From Telmatactis stephensoni (taxonomy: Eukaryota > Cnidaria > Anthozoa > Actiniaria > Isophelliidae): a stretch of 64,000 nucleotides of DNA. The stretch covers positions 248,001 to 312,000 of the forward strand of contig JALIZF010001689.1 in the NCBI GenBank assembly GCA_029948255.1. The letters are read 5' to 3'. A model generated the notes under the pieces. It saw only the letters and a list, made by a program, of their open reading frames with translations. It did not search any database and was not told the origin of the DNA. Positions 1 through 11,283 of the stretch are shown here, one piece after another (position 1 is the stretch's first letter; each line of letters opens with the position of its first letter). The translations under genes were made by a program, and so were the position numbers.

Positions 1-60
1 CAAGGGAATAGGAGAGGTATAAATAAAAGTGCTAACAGAGAGATTATTGGGTCAAGGTGT

Positions 61-3000
61 TTACAACTCATCCTTCTTGGCACCTTCTTCACTGGGTTTC
101 TCTTCACCTTCCTCTGGTGTTTCACCTTCTTCTCCCTCTGGTGGGATCTCTTCCTCTCCTTCACCCTCAGGTTCTGGTTCCTCGCCCTCCTTGCCTGGCT
201 CATTGCCTTCTTTGCCACCAGAGTTTAAGAATTTCTTGAAGTCATCTAGAGTTCTACCTCCATTATAGTCAACAACCTGCAACAGGAGAACATAAAGATT
301 AGCAATACATACATGTAAGACCTTCAACTATAAAAAATATTTTACTTGAATTTTGAAAACAAAGAAAATCTGTGAAAAAATGCGTCCCATCCACCCAAAT
401 AAATTGCCTTGTCTTGGGTCTCGCAAAGCCTTACATGGACCATTGGACACACTTTCATGTAATATACCCAAAAAGAAACTAGGGTGATTTTTGTAAACCC
501 TTATAACAAATAGTTAACATGTAATAGTCGAAAACATAAACAAAGTTACAGTGATGGGTGATTAATGTCCTAAAATGTCTTTTCAATCAATCATTTAATC
601 AAATTTCTAATACATTACATTTAATATGAACATATAAATCTAATGTATCATGGTAAGACTAAACAGAATTCTATGATTCCCTAATATAATTTCACAGATT
701 TATGATAATTCAAATCCTATGTACATAGATTATACTCACATCTCCTTCCTTGGGGAAATATTTGATGGTTGGGAAGCTCTGGACCTTGACTCCCTCTACT
801 TCATTAGCTGTAGAATCCATTTTAGCAATGACGATATCTTTACTGTCCTTGTATTCTTCACCAAGTTTGTCCCAGATAGGAGCAAGTTGTTTACAGTGAC
901 CACACCATGGGGCATCTGTTGACAATAAAACACTAGTTAGTCACTGACTTTAAGCTTTCTATGAATTAGGGTGCTCAGTTTTCACATGAGTGGGAAACTA
1001 ACTGCGCCACATCGTAATCGTGTCAGTGCTCTAATGTCTATAAAAACATTTGAGATTCCTGCTATAATCATACCTCCTGCCGTAATCATACCAGGCAGTG
1101 ACTGTGACGTTTTCACACTCATACAAAATCTGCTCTCTATATAGCAGTTATAGTATGGCTGTCAAAGGTCAGGTATGTCTGTGCTGTGTAGTGTCTTAGA
1201 ATTTTGATTGGTCAGTGAAGATGCATTATTAAAACACAGTGCAGAGATACTGCACAGCACAGCACAGATATTTTTCAAATTCATGCCAAAATGTTACTTA
1301 AAATAAGTTCACTATTAATATTCTGGTTGAGTGATCATGCACAAAACAATTCAAGATGAAGCTCTGGGGAAACAAAAGAATATAGTAAGATTACTCCATT
1401 GTTTTCCTGGAGCCTTGTCTTGAATTGCTTTGTGCATGATCACTCAGCCAGAATATCAAAAGTGGGTTATTGTGCAGCTTGTCATGCAACCTCCGGAGAA
1501 TTGCAAATTGTATACTATTTTTGCAAGATGGTAATTTCTAAAATTTTTATCAAACTTACAGAATTCAACAAGAACATCTTTAGTTTTGTCTCTTGCAACT
1601 TCATCAAAGTTCTTTCCAACAAGGACTTTGACAGGTTTAGCATTCCAGTCCTCAGGTACATCTTGGGTAAGGAGATGAGGCTGAAGTAAAACAAGTGATT
1701 CATCACTTAAATTGTAAAGCCATTACAAATTAATAACTACTAGATACAGTACAGTACATTACTGCTGATTCTGACAAATTGCAAAGCACTTTTCCTTGAG
1801 TTCACATGTCCACATTTGAATTTCAATGTTAGCCTTGCTTCAAAGCAAGAGGGGTATCAGACCCCAAACAAGGCAAATACAAAACGTTCAGCAATATTCC
1901 AGCACAAACAAGAGCAACTCTCTAAGAGATTATTATATATATTCCATTTGCATGATGCCATCATCTGACTACATCTACTAGAATGCTTTAACCCTAAGAC
2001 ACGAAATTGTTTAGAAGACCATGCCTACTTTTTCATTTACACAATAACATCTACAATACATGAATGTAGCTCTATATATATACCTTAAGTTTGCCATCCA
2101 AAAATCCTTGTACAAACTCAGAAATAACTTCAGTAGTGACCTCTGGTTTCTCTGGTTTATACTTAGTCATATCATCATCAGCAAGGTTAATAAGACGGAT
2201 TGTTGGAAAGCTCATTTGATGTGATTCCAAAGAATTCCATTATACGAAGATTGTCCTCAACTTCAGCATTGACAAAAACAAAAAGAACTTTGCCCTTGAA
2301 TTCTTTGGCAGAGGTACTAAATGCATCATGGTGAGCCTTGAATCCTTCAGATGTTTTGTTGGTGAAGAGAAGAATATGATGTTTGACATCTCCACCAAAG
2401 ATCTTGGGAGCAGTCTATAACATAGATAATCCTGTCAGCTATCATCTACAGTAGTTTAAATACAATCAAATCATAATATTTGAATGTGAAAGGATTATTG
2501 AAAAAGGTTAGAAACTTCTTCACCCTTTCGACCAAGTTGATATTGCAGTGGGATGCAAATCTTGACCTACCTCATCACTGAATTCAGTTACAAGAGGAAG
2601 TTGATTGGCTTTGACAAACTTCTGGATTTCTTCAGCATCATATTTACCATCATAATCATTACGTCCCTCATCAAACTATAACAATAAGAAGCAACTGATG
2701 ATTAAAAATACAAGAATTTCTGCTGGAAATTTGTAATTTGAGCCAATGTTAGGAATGGTTAGTTTCCGATGTTTTATTACTCGGGCTACCTGTGGTAGCT
2801 CGAGTCTAGGTACTAGGTTTACCTTTTCGGTCTATCAATCTATCTATCAACGTCGCAAATCGGCAAATTACCCAGAAGCCTTTGGGGTACACTGTCATTA
2901 AAACGAAGTTGACCACAAGGCTTCCTGTGGTCGAGAATTGTCGCGAGGGATTGAGAGCAATTGAACAAAATGGCGGACGCTATCAATCGGAATTTATCAA

Positions 3001-6000
3001 ACTATTGGCTTCTAATCTCAAGATATTTAGATAGTCACTGCTTTTAATCATAAATATGGAATTCTCGAATTTAGTGGTGACCTTACCAGCTTTTGTAATC
3101 AACTTATAATGTATTCATCGTCCAAGAACACGAGACAGAGATCGATTTGTGGCAGCGAACTTCACTTGAAGACAGACATGTAATACACGCAGATATTATC
3201 TTCAAATCAATAGTTTGTTTTATATCACCACTGCTTGCACATAATTTTTGCTTATATAAATTCTATTTATACACGGTGTCTACAGTCATGCTCTTCATGA
3301 GAGCCGTGTTAGAAGCAAACTAATTAACTAGCAATATCTACAATGTTTTCAACTACTAGAAAGACTAGGAGATTCTCGCCTTTGCAAAATAAGGTGACTA
3401 GAGTGTATTCAATAATTAAGCCAGGAAACAAGAATTAGTAAATAGTGCAAAATTACACCAAATAAACAATGGAAAACAAAATATGATTTTGTATATAAAT
3501 TATAAATATTTAGTGCAATCTGTATTTTGTACAAATTGTCATGATTATATTGAATGCACTTTACTGTCAATCATGCTCAATGTTAGCAGATCAAAATATA
3601 GTGATGGATAGTCATGGAAATGATAGTAATGTTTATGAGACCTTATATTAGTAACAATTGAAGAACCAATTTTAGAATGTACAAAATGATATTTTCAATC
3701 AATGAAAAGTGATACTCAACCACAAATTTGTACAAGCTTTGTGCAACCATGTTCACAGAAACAAGATGGATGAATTGCTTTATGTAGTAGTATCAGGTTG
3801 ATGTGCAAGGAGGAGCTATATATGGTAATAGTAATGAGCATACATTGTATTACATTACACTTCGAGTATTGAACTTCAAATAAAGCATCAGCAACTGACT
3901 ACTGCTATAATCATTGATCTGCTCCATATTGAAATATGGTAATACATTTATTGAAAAGTTGTGTTAGGAAACTGAATTGACTGCACTGAAATGATTTCAT
4001 AGAAAGGTAACTGTGGCACTTTTAGAATCTACCAATGTGATAACAGCAATATCAAAGTCATTTTAACTTGGATATCGAAACAGTCTGCTGCAGTTTGTAA
4101 GCCTTTGTTTCCATAAATCAAAGTAAAAAGTACAGAATAGAAATTTTGTCTGAGCTATAATGTATTATCTATAGATCATATTGGATCATTTGGTAAGCAT
4201 TTAGCAAAATAAAGCAGACTGTATATGTCTGGCATGATAAAAAGACTAGCAGTATATTTATACCACCAATCAGGTGGTCACGCAATTATCTACAAAATAC
4301 TTTCTCCTTGGCAAAATATAATTTGTCATGCATTTTTGCAATCAAAAGACACACCGACAAGTCAATCTGGTTTCCATCAACTTCTGTTCTCCCATTTCTC
4401 CCCAGGTAGCCCGAGTGAACGCCTATTAGGCGTCTAGTTTATTATGTTTTGAAAATGTAATTTCCTTGACATGAACATGTACATTGAAAAAATAAAATTG
4501 AACAAAACAATTTTTTGTGATATTTGAGGTAAACATTGTTAGAAGGCTCAAGGCAGTCTGAAATGCTGCATTATATCAAGTACAAATGAGAAATCCTTGA
4601 TGCGTACCTTCTTAAACAAGACAATTTTATCTCCTTCTACTTTGTATTCGGCTGCAATGCCACTGTCAGAAACAATTCCAAACTCGACATCATCGATTCC
4701 ATCAGCAGCAGCAATGTAAGCCTTGGCAGCCTCTGACTCTTTATCAGCAAAGAAACCAACAACAGCTACTTCTTTGGTCAGGAATTTTGTGACAGCTTCA
4801 GCACTGTCCAAAGGTGTTGCTGGTGGGCCTGTCTTCTTCTTTAACCAGGCAACAATCTCCGACTCAGTACGACCACCTACAACAAATAAGTTTAGTGAAA
4901 ATTATTGCACATGATCAAAGTCATATATGTCAATTTTACCAACAAAAGACAAAAAACATCCAAAATTACAAGGTAATGTCTTTTCATAATTTCATAATTT
5001 TGTATTTTTTGTTATATAAAGTTACAGTAATAAGAGCAACATTTAGGAATTGTCACTCTGAATTTTTTAATAAATGTTTTCAATATTTTCAATGTTTCTG
5101 ATAATCATCAGCACAACATTTTTAGGTGGTTGTTGAATAAAACTTAAGTATGAAAATGTCTTAATAATTTCATGAAATATACTTAATCACATCTAGCATA
5201 TGATCTATGGAAACCCTGAAGGTGTTCAGTTTCATTGATTCCCTAACTCATGATATTTCATATGAGTGGCTTAATGGGTGTCAAAGTATACAAGTCTGTA
5301 TTAATCTATATGCAAATAATTACCATAGAAACCCTAAAAGTGACCAATTTCATTAAAATGATTACCAAACTAATAATCTATCATATACACGTAGGTGTCA
5401 ATTGAAAGTATAAATCTTTTTGAGCTATAAAACGATTGTTCCTCTTTTGACAGGTATATTTTGAGCCTCCGCAACTTCACTTACAAAATACTACTGATAG
5501 CAAATATTTTCTTTCAAATTTCTGCCAACAAGAGTTGACTTGAAGTGAAAAATAAGAGGGATGTAACAAATACATTATTGTAAAAAAAAAGAAAAGAAAA
5601 GAAAAAAAGAAAAGAAAAGAAAAAAAGAAAAAGAAATGAAAAGATTTTTGGACAAACTTTTTGTAAGATGTTTTGTTTAAAAACAGATCCAACAATAATT
5701 GGTGATAGGACTTGAAAAAGGTGAACTAGGTTTCTTTTTTTCCTGTGCAGCAAAATGCACAATAGGAAAACATGGCATCATATGATTGGCTCGACAGCTG
5801 ATATAGCTATTTACGATATCAGAGGTCATGATGTTTAAAAATTTTTGAAAGGTATTTGGTTTGCAAATTCCTGTTTTTGTTTTCTCTTCTTGGGATGTTC
5901 ATAATTTTGCAATTTAATCAAAGTATATGCGACCATTGAAAGTTTTCAAAGGCATTTGGTTTATAAAGAGGCTTAAAAAAAGTGAAAATTATTAAGCTGA

Positions 6001-8644
6001 TAAACCGAAAACACACGACTTTAGATGACAAGATATATATATGAGTTATCACAGCTTAAAAGGGGTCTAAGAAAGGCGGAATTCTGGTGGAAACTTGCTG
6101 GTATTGTATAAGCATGTCACCAAAGGGGCCATAGTATTCTAGACTCCTTTTAAACTGCCAGCACTCATGATGGAAGTTACTAGAAGTCTTGCAGACTTTT
6201 CCGCAGTATTTTCTGTGTTTATTTAGAAGACATTCAGCGACTGGCGCACACCCATTCACTAACGCTTTGTTGTGCTTTGCAGACTGTCTTGAAGTGCATT
6301 CTACCTTGAGTTTCAGACACTGACAAGCGGTCTCTTTCTGTTTTTGCGGTAGGTAGCATCTGACGGGGATATGATGAGTTATCACAGCTTAAAAGGGGTC
6401 TAAGAAAGGCGGAATTCTGGTGGAAACTTGCTGGTATTGTATAAGCATGTCACCAAAGGGGCCATAGTATTCTAGACTCCTTTTAAACTGCCAGCACTCA
6501 TATATATATATATACATTCAATACTGCTAAGCAAGTTTAAATCAAACAAGAAGATGTACATCATAAATTTACCTCGTTAAATTAAAGGTTTTTAAATGTT
6601 TCTTTTAATGTTATACATGTAGTTAAGATCAGGGCCCACAGGGCTTCTAATCAATAACAGTGTTAAAATGCTTGCAAAGCTGCCAAGAAAACTAGCCTGC
6701 ATTTATTATGAGCATTACAAGGGGTTTTGTTTGGCTGTAACGCAAGCTAATTAAAACCAGAATGTACTGAAGCTGAGTTTGGGCTGCCTGTGTAATGCTT
6801 GGTAATTCGACTTAGCACTCAATTTAGTGTCTTGTTTTAAATGAAAAACCCAAGGAAAAATTATGAATGTCCTTTTGTTTGATCTTCTTATAATAACTGT
6901 TCAGCTGTATGAATATAGGATTGACAGAATAAATAACCAGCAGGATACAGATGTAGGCTTTGTACACATACTAGCATTTTAGCATTTAGAAACCACTACA
7001 AAGACTTGACTGCTGTGCATATAAAACATTATCGTCACTGTTTAACATGCTAATTTAATGATATCTATTCCTTTTACAGACAAGTATTAAACATCTGATG
7101 TTCCAATCAAAAAAGTTAAAAATATAAAACATAAATATTTACAAATTTTCAAACAGGAAATTTTTTTCCAACGGACTGATTTAGATTGCATCAATTTTTC
7201 CAGTTGAGTGCTTGTGGGAAATACATGTACATGTAAGGTTCTTTATTTGAGATGAACATTCTTTCTGTTAGTATCAGTCTTAGGAGAATGAAATGGAAAA
7301 CAGTTGGTTTGTTAATTCACAATAAAACATGAACAAACCAGTTGAAAGAGTAAATTTATGCTAAAATATGCATCAAAAATGGAACAACCAATTAAAGGCC
7401 TACAAATCACGAAATGACTCAACACTTGAGAACAATAAACAACATTTGAAATACTTAACAGCATGGATAAATGACTAACTTTACTTATTAATTTTGTTTT
7501 TCATATCTTTTCCATTGGGACTTCCATCCTAGCTACTATTTGTACAAAAAGTAGAAGTCAATTTTGTTTTGAAAAACCTAAATCATAACAAATCACAACT
7601 CGGAATTGTATGATTTTCACTATGGAAAAAAAGAGCAATCAACTATTACTAATCATAAATGTTGCACAAATTTGTAAGAGTCTACAAGACTATTTTTAAT
7701 ACCAATAGAAATTTTTCGGCACGGGTGACGTGTCCCAATTGAAGATTCTTCATTGTAGTCAAAAATTAAGTTTCAAAGTTAAGTCAAAGAAATATATCTA
7801 AAGTATAGACAAAGACTCCGAATTTCTCAATACTAAGAATGTTTTCGGAAGGTCGTGAAATTTCGTAGTGAAAACGGAATATGTAAACCAGCCATGAGCA
7901 GTGTTTAACTACAGCATTACCTTACGTCAGTCAAGCAATCCCGACTCCAAAGGGATATTATAACGGACGTAAATCATATCTACAACTAATGGAGCAGTTT
8001 AATAAGGTAGTAATTATTATTATCATTATTATTATTTTTGCTTTACAGTAAAGATAAAGGCTTCACCATTGATGCATTTTCACAAAAATTGATCAATGTT
8101 TTATGAGGATAGCAGTTTGCAAGCTTGCACGTGCAAGAACTGGCCAACTAGTCATTGTTAAACGAAAATTCCATCCTTTTAGACGAATTAATAAAAAAGA
8201 GCGAAACAAAAGCATACCTCCATATTCGCTGGGTTTACCATCCTTGAAGAATTTGATGGTAGGATATCCTTGAACTTGGAATTTTTCAGCTAGTTTTGTT
8301 TGTGCTGTAGCATCGACTTTAGCAAGCTTGATAGCGGATTCTTCTTCTTTGAGTTTCCCAGCAGCTTTAGCGTATTCAGGAGCTAAAGCTTTGCAGTGTC
8401 CACACCATGGTGCATCTAAGATACAGTAATAACACGTCATGTACTGAACATGAACACCTTTACTACAAAAAAAACTAATATTCTCGCTGCCATACTTACA
8501 AAATTCGACTAAGATATGTTGGTGAGCACTCAGCGCCTCGTCAAAGTTCTTTTCAGTCAAGACTAAGACATTTTCTTCCTCTTTAATGTCTTCGCTGTAA
8601 GCTAGAGCTAAATAGGTTAAAACAAGAACAACTAAAGGCTTCAT
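61..8644 (-). CDS. P4HB: Protein disulfide isomerase (PDIA1/P4HB type), 8 exons, one frameshift
   Basis: Forms and rearranges disulfide bonds in the ER lumen. Exons in transcript order: 8500-8644, 8218-8415, 4608-4876, 2571-2675, 2084-2414, 1560-1680, 740-915, 61-276, all with GT..AG borders. They give about 519 residues (human P4HB has 508). Visible: signal peptide ([17 protein letters not shown]), first thioredoxin domain with APWCGHC (Cys53, Cys56), two b-type domains (about 115-350, including the conserved QLPLV and APKIFGG stretches), second APWCGHC (Cys394, Cys397), an acidic Glu/Pro-rich tail and the KDEL retrieval signal. The start is the only ATG that places the signal peptide correctly. 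Exon 2084-2414 is 331 nt instead of a multiple of 3: an extra A at 2207-2209 (plus strand) shifts the frame after GITSNEL, and removing it restores [13 protein letters not shown]. All other exons are clean, so a sequencing error or a very recent mutation is likelier than an old pseudogene. No poly(A) signal falls inside the window. Confidence 0.95.
971..1137. mobile_element. MITE family A, degraded copy in the last part of PDI
   Basis: Sits in the PDI intron 916-1559. The right end (TTTTCACACTCATACAAAAT, then CTGCTCT) and the interior (tcta-taaaaacatttga) match the two clean family A copies at 29662-29806 and 41759-41906. The left end has drifted. It has no coding capacity. Confidence 0.6.
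1317..1456. repeat. Fold-back element, about 140 bp, PDI intron
   Basis: Imperfect palindrome: TATTCTGGTTGAGTGATCAT near 1320 returns inverted as ATGATCACTCAGCCAGAATA ending at 1455. The arms are about 40 bp and the loop about 55 bp. It is probably a MITE; no target duplication is clear. Confidence 0.6.
2779..4437 (+). mobile_element. Candidate non-autonomous Helentron/Helitron2-type element in a PDI intron
   Basis: The left end ACTCGGGCTACC (2779-2790) is repeated inverted as GGTAGCCCGAGT (4405-4416), not at the very end but just before a short hairpin, ACGCC-TATT-AGGCGT, which is followed by CTAG and then T-rich host DNA. A terminal repeat on the left, an internal repeat on the right and a 3' hairpin is the layout described for Helentron/Helitron2 elements (asymmetric inverted repeats). 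The left repeat also folds on itself (ACTCGGGCTACC / GGTAGCTCGAGT). No Rep/helicase coding is visible in the 1.66 kb. The class is inferred from the ends only. Confidence 0.45.
5580..5640 (+). repeat. AAAAG-type microsatellite in PDI intron
   Basis: Homopurine run of AAAAG/AAAAAG units in the intron 4877-8217. It produces Phe/Leu-rich ghost ORFs on the opposite strand, which are not genes. Confidence 0.85.
6041..6501. repeat. 333-bp unit in about 1.4 tandem copies (128-bp direct repeats around 205 bp)
   Basis: The 128 bp at 6041-6168 and at 6374-6501 read as identical, separated by 205 bp, so the period is 333 bp. Each 128-mer starts ATGAG and ends CTCAT, and the whole block sits in an AT-dinucleotide stretch inside the PDI intron 4877-8217. 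A minus-strand ORF of 109 codons (6056-6385) starts in the right repeat and ends in the left one. It is Cys-rich in the middle (motifs CQC, CGKVC). It resembles neither an LTR pair nor a known satellite that I can name. A permuted copy from a circular or tandem template is possible. Confidence 0.8.
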
Positions 8645-8756
8645 TTTCCTGTGGTTTGAGCTAAAGTTTTCCTGGTTGTGAGTTTTCTGTCGATGGGAGC
8701 GACAAAAAGAGATCGATGAACCACCAACACGAACCGGAAATCGGCCACCAACCACT

Positions 8757-8775
8757 CGTGGATGATTCTGATTGG
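8757..8775 (-). promoter_or_regulatory. ER stress response element (ERSE) of the PDI gene
   Basis: Read on the minus strand the site is CCAATcagaatcatCCACG, an exact match to the ERSE consensus CCAAT-N9-CCACG (NF-Y plus ATF6/XBP1). It lies 113-131 bp upstream of the PDI start codon and in the same orientation. ERSEs are known in promoters of vertebrate ER chaperones, including PDIs, so induction by the unfolded protein response is inferred. Confidence 0.75.
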
Positions 8776-9765
8776 TGTATATTGAGATCAAGAGACTGGG
8801 AGATAGTCGCGGAAGTGGAGTACGAAGTTGGCCTTTTTTGATTGGCTTGATGGAGTTTTATGCTCCATTAGTTCGAACTAAAGACACGTCAGGGCATTCT
8901 TCATATTTCTGTACAAAATTTGTTGTTCTTGGCAACATATGACCTCAATTGATTTTGGAAATTTTAGTTGTGCTTTTCACACCTTATAGATACCATTAAT
9001 TTAGTAGAGAACTACACCTTACAATCACTAATACGTTTTACAAAAAGAGTTCACTTGTGTGTAATTTTGCGTGATTCTGACAAAAATCCACTCGATAAAA
9101 TCTCCAGAACGGATGGAATATTTTCAATTTTATTCCACTTTAAATTAATTTATTATTTTATATTTTTGTTTTTTTATAAAGTTTATAAAGCCTTTGCCCC
9201 GTTTGCTTTTCAAGTAACATGTTCGCAGTGATTAAAATATCTCTCATTGAGAGTTTTAAAAAAAACTTAGACTAGCAAGTCGCAAGTTACCATGGTTACG
9301 TTGACTTGCGTCTCGTTTGATTGGGGCCTAAAGGCCCTGCTCTAATTGTTAGGAAGGTACACTTCCAACATTCTTCCAGCTTATTTCAGTGAATGTGTTA
9401 GTCGTTTTAAATAACAAGTGTAAGAACTGCCTTTTAGGAGTTACACACCCTCCCCCTCTCTCCCCCCGCAAGGTCTCGTAATAAATGGCAATTACTAGGA
9501 ACAAAATTGAATGGAGGGGGAGGGGGGGGGGGGTAAAAATTAAACTTATAGCTAGCGCTCGCTCTACACGTCTATGATTGTATTGCAGTCGATTAGGAGT
9601 AAGTTGGAAATTTCAATTTCAGTATCAAATTTACAGCAAGTTTTGGCAAATTCCCAACGGTTAGAAATATGTTGGAAAATCCATTTACCACCCATTTGAA
9701 ATTTGATTTTGTAGGATTAGGATAGTTAGGATTGTAATATTGGAAAGCGCCATGGATTATTTCTT

Positions 9766-9860
9766 TCTTTCATTCATTCTTTCTTTCTTTCTTTCTTTCT
9801 TTCTTTAAATATGTTGGGTACATACCGGTACATACGTACATACATACATACATACATATC
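9766..9860 (+). repeat. TTCT and CATA microsatellites
   Basis: A run of TTTC/TTCT tetranucleotides (about 9766-9806) is followed by CATA repeats (about 9835-9860). A related AAGAAG/AAAGAAG run lies at 9913-9947. Confidence 0.9.
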
Positions 9861-10329
9861 TTTTATTTCACTTCGGATTTAAGATAGCATACAATAGATA
9901 CTAGTATCTCCGAAGAAAAAAGAAAGAAGAAAGAAGAAAGAAGAAAGGGTAATTGCTGAAAATTAAATTTTCAGCATATTTCCGTCCAACTGTCAATGAA
10001 CGGGTATTCTTTCCCCCCCGGACATTTATCAGTTCAGACACCTTTTTTGTCGGCCATTCATTTAAACTTTCTTGAGTGTCCTTATTCATTCAGACTTTCT
10101 TTATCATTCTTTCAAAATTGACCAAAATTTCTTTCGACTCCTCCAATCATTTATTTATTTATTCAGACTTTTTTCCGGCAGCCAATCATCCAATTTTTTT
10201 ATTCTTCCCAGAGCTTTTCATCGTTTATTTTGATTTTCTTTGCCAGTCTTTATTACTACATGAATTAATGAATTAATTCGCTTGTTCCTTCATTTGTTCG
10301 TTCGCCACAGTTTTGCGCGAACTGGTTAA

Positions 10330-10731
10330 GGTACGGTAATACGAGCAACAAAATCACTCAACTTGTCAACATCGTTGCGAAACGAGTTGAAGAGCGATGC
10401 TGCGCGTTTTTCCACCCGAAAACAAACTTGTCTTGCAACAAAATAGTTTGCTGCAAGTTGAGTGAATCCTGACTTCTGATTGGATCAATCACGAACACGA
10501 AGGAAGCCATTTCGCAGTTTGCTGCGAGACACGTTGACTTTGGGGTGGTAATACGCGCAACATCATGAAATTGTGTTGCGAAAAGTTGAGCGACTGTCTA
10601 CTTGCTGCAACAGACTTTTTCAACTTGCAGCAAACTATTGTTTTCGGGTGGAAAAACCAATTCAACTCGTTTCGCAACGATGTATAGCCACACAAGTTGT
10701 CGAGTGATTTTGTTGCTCGTATTATCGTACC
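10330..10731. mobile_element. Fold-back MITE, about 400 bp, TTAA-type flank
   Basis: The left end GGTACGGTAATACGAGCAAC and the inverted right end (GTTGCTCGTATTATCGTACC) extend through arms of about 60 bp that include CAACAAAATCACTC and CGTTGCGAAACGAGTTGAA. A second inverted pair lies inside (CCACCCGAAAACAA / TTGTTTTCGGGTGG). It is flanked by TTAA on the left and TTTA on the right, suggesting a worn TTAA target duplication. It has no coding capacity. Confidence 0.7.
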
Positions 10732-11120
10732 TTTACAGGTTTGGATGCACAGTGCAACGACTACGTAATGGTGCAGAAAAAGTTGCCGGCATTTGTTACA
10801 CGCTATAGTTTCATCCAGAATGATATGTGATCACTAAACTGCTACAATCCGCGCCAATTTCAATTAACACACTTTCGAAAAAATGGTCAAAATTCTACAT
10901 TTATGAATGTGTGACTTTTCCCCTCTCGCCCCCTAAGCAATGTTGTCCACTAGTCAGATTCCAGGGTGGGAGACGTTTCTCATCTCAGCATGGAAGAGAG
11001 AGGGGGAAATGACTGAAGTAAACAAACTTAGTTGCCAGTGAGGACAAATTTAGTAAGATAGGCCATTTTCTTGCACAAATGTGTCATTCCATTCCAAATG
11101 GCGCCAATTGTAGTCTGTGA

Positions 11121-11283
11121 AACCTGTGAACAGGCTAAAGGGAGGGGGGAGTGGAGGAGGAAGGTAAGGGACTTGGGGAGAGGAAAAGGGGAAGGAGAGG
11201 CTCTCCCTCCCCTTTGCTCCTCCCCAAGCCCCTTCCCTTTCTCCTTCCCTCCCCCTTCTAGCTCTTTAGCCTGTTCACAGGTT
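11121..11283. repeat. Fold-back element with G-rich and C-rich arms
   Basis: AACCTGTGAACAGGCTAAAG at the left returns as CTTTAGCCTGTTCACAGGTT at the right. Between them the left arm is almost pure G/A and the right arm almost pure C/T, so the whole 163 bp can fold into one long hairpin. Confidence 0.7.

Noticed and set aside
2084..2414. Programmed frameshift or hidden mini-intron in PDI exon 5
   Set aside because: There are no splice signals at the break and no slippery or stem-loop context; PDI family members read straight through this region.
5477..5762. Minus-strand ORFs with long Phe runs
   Set aside because: They arise from the AAAAG homopurine run in a PDI intron.
6041..6501. LTR retrotransposon or solo-LTR pair
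   Set aside because: The repeats are only 128 bp, begin ATGAG and end CTCAT rather than TG..CA, and there is no primer-binding site or polypurine tract.
9286..9299. X-box-like site GTTACCATGGTTAC, a possible RFX/ciliary promoter
   Set aside because: It has one mismatch, lies inside a small inverted repeat (GCAAGTC...GACTTGC), and no ciliary gene is adjacent.
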